The position numbers and the translations under genes were made by a program. Under the pieces are notes generated by a model, which did not search any database, was not told the origin of the DNA, and was given only the letters and a program-made list of their open reading frames with translations. This document shows, one piece after another, positions 54,460 through 64,000 of a stretch of DNA of 64,000 nucleotides. The stretch is from Zygnema cylindricum. Lineage: Eukaryota > Streptophyta > Zygnematophyceae > Zygnematales > Zygnemataceae. Numbering within the stretch: position 1 is the stretch's first letter; each line of letters begins with the position of its first letter. Location of the stretch: NCBI GenBank assembly GCA_037447655.1, contig JBBHKE010000407.1, forward strand, positions 20,829-84,828, read 5' to 3'.

Positions 54460-57400
54460 AACAAGTACCGCGCATTTGTTTCGATAGCAAAACGAATATC
54501 GCGCACTTATTTATGACTGCTAAGATTGAAATCTACATTTAATCGGACGACCGGAATGAATGCCGAGATCGTGGAAGAAGATTTCGACGGTTTGTGGTCA
54601 TCGCCACATCGGATGACAAATGGCACTATGACATTGGATTTTGGCATCTTTAAAGATTACATAAACAAATCCGGATATGACATGTGTCGACTTTTTGGCC
54701 ATGTCGTACAATGTCCGTACAGAAAGTACAACGGCACTTGTACCTTTCTATACGACACAGTAATATGATTGGAGCCGTACGTCAGTAGATAGAGTTTTAG
54801 AGAGAGATAGGACTTAGAAAAATCTGGTAGATAGGACCCTCTCTCCAAGAGAGCTTCTGTACAAAAGGTCAATATTGACCCTCTATAACTTACTGCTCAC
54901 GGGAGTCTTACCTTTGCAGCGGTGAAAGTGGTCAGAGTTTTTGTTTGCCAGGGTGGCAGCTATTTTTGTTGAAACACAAATGGGTCAGGGTTATCATAGA
55001 GGCTTCGTGTGAGCTGCCCACTCTGAGGACCTATGGAGTTCTCAGAGTTGCACAGACCAAGGTAATGTTATGTGGACAGAAGCTTCTTCTATTTTAAAGT
55101 TATCATTATGTGAGTGCTTTCAAATGTGAATGTGTAATTTTCCAATGTGTGAAATGTGTGGTTAAAATTGATTATAGTAATGGGATTTTCTAAGAGGTAG
55201 GAAATCTTGTTACAATTTCCCCCGACGACAAAAGTAAAAACCATCAATTCTGGTCTCGAAGAAAAAAAGACTTCTCTCCTTTTCTTTTCCTTTATACTGC
55301 AAATTAAAACCTTGGTTAAGCTTCATACAACCACGGCGTTGGAGCATTCTCTAAAATTAATAGACATGTGTGAAGACACAAACAAACAAACAAACAAACG
55401 CATAAAGAGCTTTTAAGTAAAATGAAATGTTTAGAGCCATGCCCTGTTTCCATGGCTGAGCAACACAAAAAAATGAAAGAACACCATGACGTTTTCGCCA
55501 TGGATGATCGTTTCCGTATGTTTTAATTTTCCGTGTTTGTTCCCTTTCCATGCATAGAGTACCGTGGAGTCGTCGAACGAAATACTTAATTTGAAGGATT
55601 TCATGTTAACATGTTTGTTGAAATTGTGAAAACGTAACGATGTGCACTCACTTGTAATTCCACTTAAGGTAACCATATGTAAGTCGAGATATGTCTACGG
55701 TCTCTCGCGCTAAGCATTTCACAACTTAATTGATGTCTCATGTCGTCGTGTAAAGAGATTTTTATTGTTAGACGACAAACATTTTTCCCAATTAGAAGTT
55801 CCACGACAAGACCCGTTGAGGTCTTTATTAGGGTGAAAAGCCATTAGCTCATTTTCGGTTATATTAACATTTTCGTTATTGAGGGTAAGCCTCCATCAAC
55901 GAAAAAATGCGGTCGTTTACTAGAATTTGTACATTTCCGTACCATTTTGTATTGTTCTCTTCTTCTTTGTTAAACTATGTGTTTACTTAGAATCCATCAA
56001 CATTATTCAAAGGGACAAGCGTACACATTGATTGTTCAATCTTTTTTTAACCACATCCGCAGAGCAATCGTTGCCTCGAGCTTGTAAATCTCCACAATCC
56101 TCAAAGAGGATGGTGCAAATACTAGCCATATACAATCACTACACAACGATAATTAACATAAGGGGTAAAACTGAAAAAAAACCATTAAAGACTTAGAGTG
56201 AACCTCCATCAAGCGAAAATTAAGGTTATTCACATAAAATTGTACATTTTCGTATTAGACCGTACTGTTTTTATATATGTTCATAAAACATGTTTATTGG
56301 AAATTTGTCAAGATTCTCCAAACTTGTGGTGGACATGTTTTGCAGTTCAATTTTGTTTTTTCAAAGCGAACGGTCATTTTATCTAGTGTGTGTGCTAATG
56401 TCCTCAGGTATTTCTTAAGGAAAAGAATAACCACAAATTGGACATGTACGACTGATACACTCAAAATAGTTAGATAAGATTGACGATGGACGTGAGATGA
56501 CAACCTTACATGTGGCAAAGGGCATGTGCCTTTGGCAGGGTGGATTCACAAATAATATTTGTCGGAGGATATTCTTTGACGCTCATTTTGCCAACCATTG
56601 ACCTTCGTGGAAAGGATTTCATGTTTAAAACATAATGGCTCAAACAAAGAATAAAGTACGCAAAATCATATATTAAACTTCAATTCAATCCTACATATTT
56701 TATATTTTTTATGTATGAAGATTTATGTGTGCTTTTATTTTTTTTGACTACTATCGACAGTTGAACGATAACCTACGTGGTATTATTGGTAATGAGACAC
56801 GTGGACAGTTGGTGATTTATTCAAACGATCTAATGAAATAGTGATCAAAGTATTACGCTAGATGGACGAGAGCCTTTACAAGTGCCACAATGGATGGTTT
56901 ACGAAAATTGAACACGTCGAATGAGCATTTTCTCTTCAGACTAGGTCGATGCAACCCACCGAAATTCGTCGAAAAATCTTGGCAAGAGAAGTCGAATAAA
57001 AAAATTCCTTGGAGAAGTGTATGGTTGTGTGCCCATGTGTTAAAATAAGGGTTTTGTTTTTTGTTTTCCTTCTAAATTGACTTACAACGATAAAATATTG
57101 CGCCGTACAAAAAATGTTTAAAAACCAAAGTACCTATTTTGTCATATTATAACTTAGGCCGTGTCCCCATGCAACATTACCTTAGCAAACTTACTTTGTA
57201 CTACACCGAACATTTGATGTACAAGGTTTTCAAGTGTCTTGATGCGTAAAAACGAAATCGACATTTAAGCCGTTGCCGATTGTATACGTTGACAATGCTT
57301 GTGACGGTTCATAACATCTAAAATCGGTGTCGTCGCACATTATTTTTTGTAGTTGTTTGTGACGTCGCATGTCTTTGCGTGACGTTGTAGACATACAACT

Positions 57401-57711
57401 TTTCAGAGTCGTGCTTTTTATGGTTGAAGAAGTTACGATTTACCTTTCCATCTCCTACCTAGTCGACGTGAAATAACATTGGATTTTTAAGACCCCTGCA
57501 AAAATAAATCCGTACAGGATGCAAACAGACAAAATAAAGCAAATCGTGTACTTTTCGTTGTCGCATTGGATGTGATCGGACAAGACATAACAACTCATGT
57601 AATTTTCCTCGTTGTATGGGTTTCTTTTATGAAATCTTTTAGAATTTTTGAAAACTTTTGACACCCGCAAAGTTGTTTTCATGTTTGTGGAGAGTTGGTA
57701 CTTTAATTTAA
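54460..57711. repeat. Tandem segmental duplication, copy 2
   Basis: The junction with copy 1 falls at AAACAAGTACCG (54459-54470). Copy 2 lacks about 40 bp of LTR sequence (near 54898, compared with 51612-51655) and ends at ttggtactttaatttaaaac. Its own right flank (acatcttcgatg) differs from the junction. Differences elsewhere are scattered single bases. Confidence 0.92.
55053..55214 (+). repeat. Tail of the TGTAACAG/TGTTACA LTR, copy 3
   Basis: The duplicate of 51805-51967, in the second duplication unit. Confidence 0.75.
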
Positions 57712-58555
57712 AACACATCTTCGATGTATTTGAAGGTAAAATTTGAAGATGGCGCTTCTTTTTGTGGGCGTGGGTCTAAAACACAAGACGACTATATGTA
57801 GTACATTTTAAATTTGAAGATGACCCGAATTGTACATTCATTTTTTTCACTTTCTTCGCACGATTGTAGTTTAAGCGGTACGATGCTGAATTTTTGAGGA
57901 AAATGACAAAAAAAACTCTTACTTTGGCACACATGGACATGACCTGAGAATGTACTCCAATTTGGTGTTATTTTCTTTGTGACCCACTGCCACGTCAATG
58001 TTAGCTCATCTTCAAACATATACTGAAAGCGACTCGCTAGTCGATTTTGTTAAATGCCACGATCGAGAGAGGAATAGGAAAATGTTGTTGCGTGTGTCAC
58101 GTGTTTTTGAAATTTTTGCACGAGGGAGAGTGTACATGTTATTTTTTCCCCTGCTCGTTACATGCATGTACGTAAAAAAATGACGAGCATGTTGCAAGGG
58201 TTTCGGACCTCCACAGTCAATCATGGGTCATTTGCAAATGTTTACATCGTCGTCGTCTCTCCCTCTCTCTCTCTCACTTTAACGCTCCTCTCCCCCTCTT
58301 GGAATGAAATATGACAACACTCGTATGAAATTAAAAATTATTTATTTTTTAATACCTTTGGTCGTAGTTTGATGGCAATCGAGTGATAAAAGATAAAAAA
58401 AAAAAACCGCGAAGCCACCGTCGCAAGTGATCATGACTTCGCAATTTCACAAAACCCTAAACGTCTACAATGTCACAAAAAACTCGACGTCTACGACCGT
58501 CGCTGTTTTTTTAGGCGTCACCAATTGTCCCAAGATTTGTAGTCGTCTACAACCG
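57712..58555. other. Intergenic DNA, no gene recognised
   Basis: AT-rich DNA with a CT-rich stretch at 58254-58300 and an A run at 58397-58406. Confidence 0.5.
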
Positions 58556-58640
58556 TCACAAGTTCTACCCACGTCACAACCGTCACAAGTTCTACCCACG
58601 TCTACAACCGTCACAAGTTCTACCCACGTCTACAACCGTC
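58546..58640. repeat. Three tandem ~30-bp units
   Basis: Units of ACAACCGTCACAAGTTCTAC plus CCACGTCT, one lacking three bases. They lie in a 95-codon plus-strand frame that is repetitive and not recognised as a protein family. Confidence 0.8.
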
Positions 58641-59261
58641 ACATTACAATTAACGATTTCACGTTTGCACATCGGAAACGCTCTGCAAAAAGTAGTACGA
58701 AGAATCTTTGCTAGAATCCGAAGTTACACTTCAAGTTTTCGGTTACATGGGCGCACAGCGTACGTATGTTGTTGGCGTAAAAAACCGTTCCACCCCCTTT
58801 CACATTTGACGCGCAACGTCACCTAAAGTCTTTTGGGAAAACAAAAGCTAATTTTTTTTGTATTTTTTTTTTTCAGGGGTCCAATAATTTGACCATCAGG
58901 TTATTGGTCGTGTTGAATACTATAGCCATTTCATTGGCTGTCTGCTTTTTCAATCATTTGAATCATTGATTTTTGGACAGAGCTGAGTTCGATTTAGAAA
59001 TTCCGTCAGAACTGACTCGTAGAATTGCAAACGGAGTCGGAGCATCACTCTGATGGCAAAATCTATCGGTAATCAGTTTAAGTCTTCTAGACCTTTCTGA
59101 CCGTTAAGATCATAATCTTACGGTTAAAAATTAGGATGAAATGAAGCCAATGGATTGCAGTTTTTCACACATGATGGAACTCAGAACTGACTTAATAGAA
59201 CTCGGAACAGACTCAATGGAACTCCACGGTTACGAAAGAACGATGTTACGAACCCGAAGTC
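58641..59261. other. Upstream region of the isovaleryl-CoA dehydrogenase gene
   Basis: No gene recognised. It has a T run at 58851-58873 and repeated 'ggaactc(a/g)gaac' words at 59175-59225. Confidence 0.4.
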
Positions 59262-59300
59262 GACGTGGCATACATATGATTTCGCTGGCAGCCACGTGGC
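59262..59300 (+). promoter_or_regulatory. G-box pair upstream of the IVD gene
   Basis: GACGTGGCA (about 59262) contains an ACGTGGC core, and GCCACGTGGC (59291-59300) is a palindromic perfect G-box. They lie about 240-280 bp before the start codon. G-boxes bind plant bZIP and bHLH factors; group C/S1 bZIPs activate branched-chain amino acid catabolism genes under energy starvation (established). That they act here is inference. Confidence 0.5.
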
Positions 59301-59541
59301 AGGCTCAAGAAACCTGCAATCTGGGGCCACGCGCACATTGAAAATGAAAAACATCCAACACCAACTATTTTGCATTTTTACTTATAATTACACACCCTTG
59401 TAAATTTCTTAACATTGATGACTTCTTCTGCGTGAATCGCTTGGTCAAGAGCCTCTGAATGCAACAGCCAGAGTGTACGGAAGCTAGTACGAGCTAAGGA
59501 GCAATTCTCCTGCTGAGCAGTTAGAACTTTCTTCTGTTGCC

Positions 59542-59622
59542 ATGGCTTTCTCGGTCTCAGTCTCGCAAAGCATTCGCTCCTGCAAACCTCCATGGCGCAA
59601 GATTCTTACTGCTCCGTGTCAG
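59542..59622 (+). CDS. IVD: Isovaleryl-CoA dehydrogenase, exon 1 (transit peptide)
   Basis: ATG in the context gccATGGC, 27 codons, phase 0, ending CAG|GTGGAA. It begins MAFSVSVSQSIRSCK and is rich in Ser, Arg and Lys with no acidic residue, as expected for a mitochondrial presequence. It joins in frame to exon 2. The start was chosen because it is the only in-frame ATG before the donor that gives an N-terminus of the usual length before the FKESV motif (about 55 residues). Exon 1 has no conserved domain, so it is supported by phase, presequence character and position only. Confidence 0.65.
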
Positions 59623-60437
59623 GTGGAAAACACTCTCTTTCTTAAATGTATGTTATGTTATGTTTGAAAGTATTTAGGCATGCTTGCATCTGTGTGAATG
59701 CTCATAGGCAGATTGATGCTTAAATATGCACATCGTACATTTGAAGATCTTTTACGTTTTTTAGGGTTTTTAACATTAGTGTTGCCACATGTGTCTGGTA
59801 TGCCTAACGGTTTGTTTTATGTAATAGGTCATCTTGCATACCTACTACAATACTATGTATCATAGTTCTTCACAGTGATGTAAAACCAAGCATTATTATG
59901 TATGCACAATATGGTTGTAAGACATATTACATTTTTAGGATAGATTGTGGCGTATACTAGATTGCGTTACAATTTCTTTTGTTTCCACAAACATGAAGGA
60001 GCGATGATCACTGCAAAAGAAAAAAAACCAAAGATATGTGTGAAAATAAAATCGCACTTTGAAAATGAATACTCTATAGAAATCCAGTGTGTTAGGTGTA
60101 CATGGTTTCTTTTTTTGTGCTGTAGAATGTATTTCTTAATTTTGAAGAAAATTGAATTGAGCTAAAGGAAAAGTTTTCGTGGAATGCACGGGATTTAAGG
60201 TTGTTTTATCAAAGGGGTAAAGGAAGGAATCAGAAAGGATACAAACTCTCCAAACATACTTTTTCTTTGGCTCAATGATGAATATGTAAAAAAACTGATG
60301 TTTTCTTTCTTGCTCATGTTAAAAATAGTATGTTTTCTTGGTTTTGGACTTCATTTGCAGTGCTTAGTTATGAAATTACTTTTCTTTTTCTTTTATTCAT
60401 TTGTGTATTGAGTTCAGAAAATGCTATTTCTAGGGTA

Positions 60438-60633
60438 CACGGTATCATTATTAGCGTGAAAGATCTAATTGGTGCCCCTATATTTTAACTTTCAACCCGA
60501 AAATAGTGTCAATAACAGTAATTGCTTATTTCTTAACGCTAATTCTTTCAACACTTCAAGACCAGCCAGGTCAATAACTTTAATATAAACCCCACGGTAG
60601 TAATTCCTTTGATTTTAATAACGATAGACGGTG
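60438..60633. mobile_element. Short MITE-like insertion in IVD intron 1 (196 bp)
   Basis: TA flanks both ends (60436-60437 and 60634-60635). Ends are CACGGTATCATTATT and, from the right, CACCGTCTATCGTTATT: an inverted repeat with a 2-nt gap and two mismatches. End style and TA target match the MITE at 43652. Confidence 0.55.
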
Positions 60634-61422
60634 TAGTTTTCGGTTCAACTGGTGATATCTTGTTTTTTTTTTTTTCAAGCAGAAATTCTGTTAGATTTTT
60701 GCTTTCTTCTTTTTGTTAAAATAAATTGAAGCAAGATCATTGAATGTCGCAAAAGAGTTTCAGAAAAGAAGGTCATTCTTAGCACTTTCATTTTCTTTGT
60801 AATTTTGCACTAGAATGTTAAGTTTTATCATCACTTTTTGGTAAATTAGATGCCTGGAAGTTACTGGAGACAACCATATCGAATTGGATTTTTTTTTTAT
60901 CGAATTCGATAGTTTGTTGCTTTTTGCCTTTAATTCTAAAGGTAATATCTTCTCAAAGAATTAGGCAAAAAATTCTTAATCTTTTGGATTTTCGCCCGTT
61001 CATCACACTTATTATTGAAAATATTGGTTTTGCCTTTCAATTATCCTTACTTTTGTAGTACTCATTCATAGATTTTTCTTCACTCGATTTTCATTTTGGG
61101 CAAGGTTCAGCAAAAATCGACCTTCAAATGCTTTGCCATATCTGGTTTTTAAAAGTCAAAGGTTTTTCAATTTCAGGATTAGGGACAAACTTTTCATTTT
61201 TCAAATTTCTGGAAATGATAACATATTCGTGGTTGAGAGAGGTTTTTGGTTACAATTATTTTCTTAAATCCTGATTTTTTGTGAGTTATGTTTGTAGCTG
61301 TTCAATTTATGTTGTGTGGATTTTTGGCTGAATGTTCTCGACTTTGGGAAAAAAGAAAAGAAGAAGAAGAAAAAAGAGATGAAGTAATGTGGATTTTGTG
61401 TGAATTGGAATGTTTTTTACAG

Positions 61423-61506
61423 GGGCCATGGTTTAGAGGAGGAGGAGGAGGAGAGAGTAGGCATTTTTCCTTGTTAGCGTCCACATTGGATGAGACCGCA
61501 TTACAG
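61423..61506 (+). CDS. IVD: Isovaleryl-CoA dehydrogenase, exon 2
   Basis: The acceptor tgttttttacag and donor ACAG|GTCAAC bound 28 codons in phase 0: a PWFRGGGGGESRHFS stretch, then LLASTLDETALQ. The last part matches the LL-FDDTQ-x-Q motif just before the catalytic domain of plant isovaleryl-CoA dehydrogenases. The first half still belongs to the presequence or its cleavage region. Exon 3 continues without a phase break. Confidence 0.8.
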
Positions 61507-62188
61507 GTCAACTGAAAATTCTTCTCTAGCCAAACTCAAAAACGATTCGAAAATTACATTTCATATTCTAACATATATATTCTATATAACTTTGGGTACT
61601 TTTAAGTTTTTTGAACTTTCGGGTGTACTTTTTTAGGGTTTTTCAAACTTTTTTATTGATGTATACTCTTAGGTGTTTGAAATTTTTGTAAAGGGTGAAC
61701 TTAAAAAAAAAATAAAAAAAATCTTTTCCTAAGATGCGTACTTTTTAAGGTTTTTAAAGTTTTCGCGAGTAGTGAACTTTTTAGATTTTTAACTTTTTGT
61801 AGGAGGTGTGCTTCTTTTAGGTTTTAAAACTTTTTGTAAGGCGTGTACTTTTGTACGGATTTTTTTTCTTCTTCTGAAAACAATATTAAATTGTCCTACT
61901 CGACTGCCCTTTTACTTTCAGTTCATTGCAATGGATGTCATGGTAGAGAATGCAAAAAGGTTGAGTTAGTTTTTTGGGATTTTTTTAATTAGTTATTGGA
62001 AATTAAGAAAAATGTGGTCCTTTCTCTCCCTTTTTTTACTGTTTTTTCTATTCCTATTCCTCTCCTCCTTTTTTTCCGTCTCACTTGTTTCCTTTCTTTT
62101 CTTTGGTTGTTTGATGTTTCCCTTGACTACTATGTTTTTGTATATTGAAATGTTTCTCCCTTTTTTTTTCGGTTTTTTGAGAAAAAAG

Positions 62189-62272
62189 TTTAAGGAAAGT
62201 GTTCACCGATTTGCTCAAGAGGAAATTGCCCCTTACGCGGCTTCCATCGACCAATCAAATTCTTTTCCTAAG
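62189..62272 (+). CDS. IVD: Isovaleryl-CoA dehydrogenase, exon 3 (start of acyl-CoA dehydrogenase N domain)
   Basis: 28 codons, phase 0, between ...gaaaaaag| and AAG|GTGAGA. The translation runs from FKESVHRFAQEEIAPYAA to IDQSNSFPK and aligns without gaps to plant IVD (FKESV-x-x-FAQ-x-x-IAP-x-A-x-x-ID-x-x-N-x-FPK), the first helix of the acyl-CoA dehydrogenase N-terminal domain. The enzyme is a mitochondrial FAD flavoprotein that converts isovaleryl-CoA to 3-methylcrotonyl-CoA in leucine breakdown and passes electrons to ETF. The next exon should start D-V-N-L-W-K; it is not in the remaining 1.7 kb, so the gene continues beyond the window. Confidence 0.88.
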
Positions 62273-62777
62273 GTGAGATTTTATTCATTTGTTTTCTTAA
62301 TGATTTTTTTTAATTTTATTTTCTTTTTGGTTTCTTTCCCCCCTTTACTGTTCATCGATTAATCTTAATAGTATGATTACGATCTGGTAAGGTTGTAGAT
62401 AAAGGGAATCAAAAACGATATCTCGCGTTTTCCGTATATTGTAAAATTGAGGAGTTACAAAGTTGATATTTTATCGACTTTGCCAAAAAATGTGATTTCG
62501 TGATAATTGAGAATAACTGATCAATAAGCGTACAACACTTAGTACACAAATCCATAATAAATAGGAAATATAGTATGCAAATCTATAATAAACATAAACT
62601 ATAGTATGTAATTCCATTACAAACAGAAAATAAAGTAAGTAAATCTGTAACAAACAGAAAATGTAATTCGCCAAACCTGCTTGGCAGGAACTTCTACTCA
62701 CAAAATCTGAAAAATCAAAGTTGTTATACAAAGTCAAACATTTGGTACACAAAAGTTCTTTCCATACAGGAAGTTAT

Positions 62778-63190
62778 CACGGCACTATAGCTTTTAGTGT
62801 AAAGAAATAAGTAGTATGACGACTGTTTTAGTGTTCATTCTATTTCTGGTCCAATGATGTGGACGATTGTCAACCGCAATCAAAATTAGTTTTAAGAAAA
62901 AAATCATTTGTGAAGAAAGCTATACTTTAATAATCTTTTCTTTGTACACCTGCCGGATTATTCATCCGATGGTTGCGATCGAAAGGTAAGGATCTTACCT
63001 TCTGATTGGTGGTCTCCAAACAGAAATTGGGACATGTGTGTATGAAGAAAAGATGACTGAAGAAAAGATGAGCGAAGAAAAGATGTAAAAGAAAAGCTGT
63101 ATGTAGAAAATGTGTACGAAGAAAGGCTTTACAAAGAAAAGATGATGAAAGTGGGGAAAAAAATCTTGATGCTAATAGCGATTCACGGTG
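62778..63190. repeat. MITE-like repeat in IVD intron 3
   Basis: The right end AATAGCGATTCACGGTG followed by TA (63191) resembles the right end of the 43652 MITE (AATTACGATTCGCTGTG-TA). The core matches 31420-31500. The left end (tatCACGGCACTATAGC) is only loosely complementary. Inside are repeated 'gaagaaaagatg' words (63042-63145). Confidence 0.5.
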
Positions 63191-63349
63191 TAGTACCGTC
63201 CTGTGAATTTTTTTCAGCCTCGACGGTTTTGGAACTAAAACGTTTAAATAGTACGGAAATAAATGTACGGATATAGATGGTATCGCGTTATCAATATCGT
63301 TATTTCACGAAAATCGGCGATATTAGAAATCGGCTCAGTATAACGATTA

Positions 63350-63414
63350 TTAAGACTCTTAAATAAGTTTGTTAAGACTCTTAAATAAGTTTGTTAAGAC
63401 TCTTAAATAAGTAT
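63350..63414. repeat. Three tandem 22-bp units
   Basis: TTAAGACTCTTAAATAAGTT-TG starts at 63350, 63372 and 63394. Confidence 0.9.
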
Positions 63415-63765
63415 CTTTTCAATTATTGGCAAACCCCGTTTGATAGACAACACTACTTTTCTATTTTTCACTATTTATTTATGCTTTTATCTATTTCTTA
63501 ATTTATTGATTATTGATTGATTCATTTAGTTATTTATCGATATGTTTTTCGGAAAATGTTTGTGTTTACAACAACGGAAAATTAGAACAACTCCTTTTTT
63601 TCTAATTCCTATTTTTTTAATTGTATATCTGCCATGTAACTATTTTGCTTTTTATTGCTGCCTTAATTATTTTACTATTTCATGTTACGTTTAACTGGTT
63701 ATTTTATTGCCGTGACTTTCTAGTATTGTTATCACAGAAAATGTAAAAAATACGCGATTTTTCAT

Positions 63766-63790
63766 TCTCTCTCTCTCTCCCCCCCAATCT

Positions 63791-63836
<46 letters not shown>
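63766..63836. repeat. (CT)n microsatellite
   Basis: CT repeats with a short C run in the middle, in IVD intron 3. Confidence 0.9.
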
Positions 63837-63839
<3 letters not shown>

Positions 63840-63884
63840 GATTGGAGACTAATATATCGGTGTAAAGATTAGAATAAAATAATT

Positions 63885-64000
63885 GATAAATAAATGAATA
63901 AATACATAATACATAATACATAACTACATAACTACATAAATACATAAATACATAAATACATCAATAAATAAATAAATAAATAAAGAAACAAAGAAATAAA
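63885..64000. repeat. (AAAT)/(ACAT)n low-complexity repeat at the window edge
   Basis: Runs of aataaat, acataat and acataaat words to the last base. Confidence 0.85.

Noticed and set aside
54203-54490. Membrane-protein gene conserved in both duplication copies
   Set aside because: The whole 3.3-kb unit is near-identical, so frame conservation is not evidence of selection.
58427-58714. 95-codon frame as a Ser/Thr-rich protein gene
   Set aside because: Its composition comes from a 30-bp minisatellite, and no promoter, splice or family evidence was seen.

Overview
The window looks like nuclear DNA of a land plant or close streptophyte relative. It is AT-rich, has introns, is full of degenerate Ty1/copia retrotransposons, and carries a mitochondrial isovaleryl-CoA dehydrogenase gene with a plant-like exon layout. 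I cannot name the species; a large repeat-rich genome (bryophyte, lycophyte or fern type) fits but is not shown. Only two host genes are supported: the 5' end of an isovaleryl-CoA dehydrogenase gene at 59542-62272 (+, three phase-0 exons, running off the right edge), and one exon of a probable polynucleotide 3'-phosphatase-like (PNKP/ZDP) gene at 25757-25899 (-).

Layout. 1-20.6 kb is a nest of copia elements. A minus-strand element (1682-7145) lies beside or inside an old plus-strand element. That old element is split into 7146-8342 and 17756-20566 by a 9.4-kb element (8343-17755) with a perfect 5-bp target duplication, AGAGT. The 9.4-kb element is itself composite: it has an internal extra LTR (11397-12393) and two gag-pol copies that share a sharp-edged 610-bp near-identical block. 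21.7-23.9 kb is a dead hAT transposase. 26.6-30.7 kb is a minus-strand non-LTR retrotransposon with a zinc finger, reverse transcriptase, CCHC and restriction-like endonuclease, followed at its 5' side by five 71-bp tandem repeats. 34.3-36.75 kb holds fragments of another gag family in an inverted repeat plus a solo LTR with TGTAACAG/CTGTTACA ends. 36.8-37.4 kb is a GC-rich minisatellite. 38.0-44.7 kb is a copia element with both LTRs, the 3' one carrying a 494-bp MITE. 45.4-51.8 kb is another copia element with both LTRs. 51.2-57.7 kb is a 3.3-kb tandem segmental duplication. 57.7-64 kb is the promoter and start of the isovaleryl-CoA dehydrogenase gene, with MITE-like insertions in introns.

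Three features of the copia elements stand out. (1) The LTR ends, fixed by target duplications, lie downstream of the gag ATG, so gag starts inside the 5' LTR. (2) The primer binding site just after it, GGTTATGGGCCCACC, is complementary to the anticodon arm of initiator tRNA-Met (half-tRNA priming as in Drosophila copia) and is read as gag codons V-M-G-P. (3) Eight LTR copies each carry an antisense module of about 82 bp that resembles a tRNA with A-box and B-box-like motifs. All retroelement reading frames are broken, many by TGG-to-TAG or CAA/CAG-to-stop changes typical of deamination of methylated transposons.
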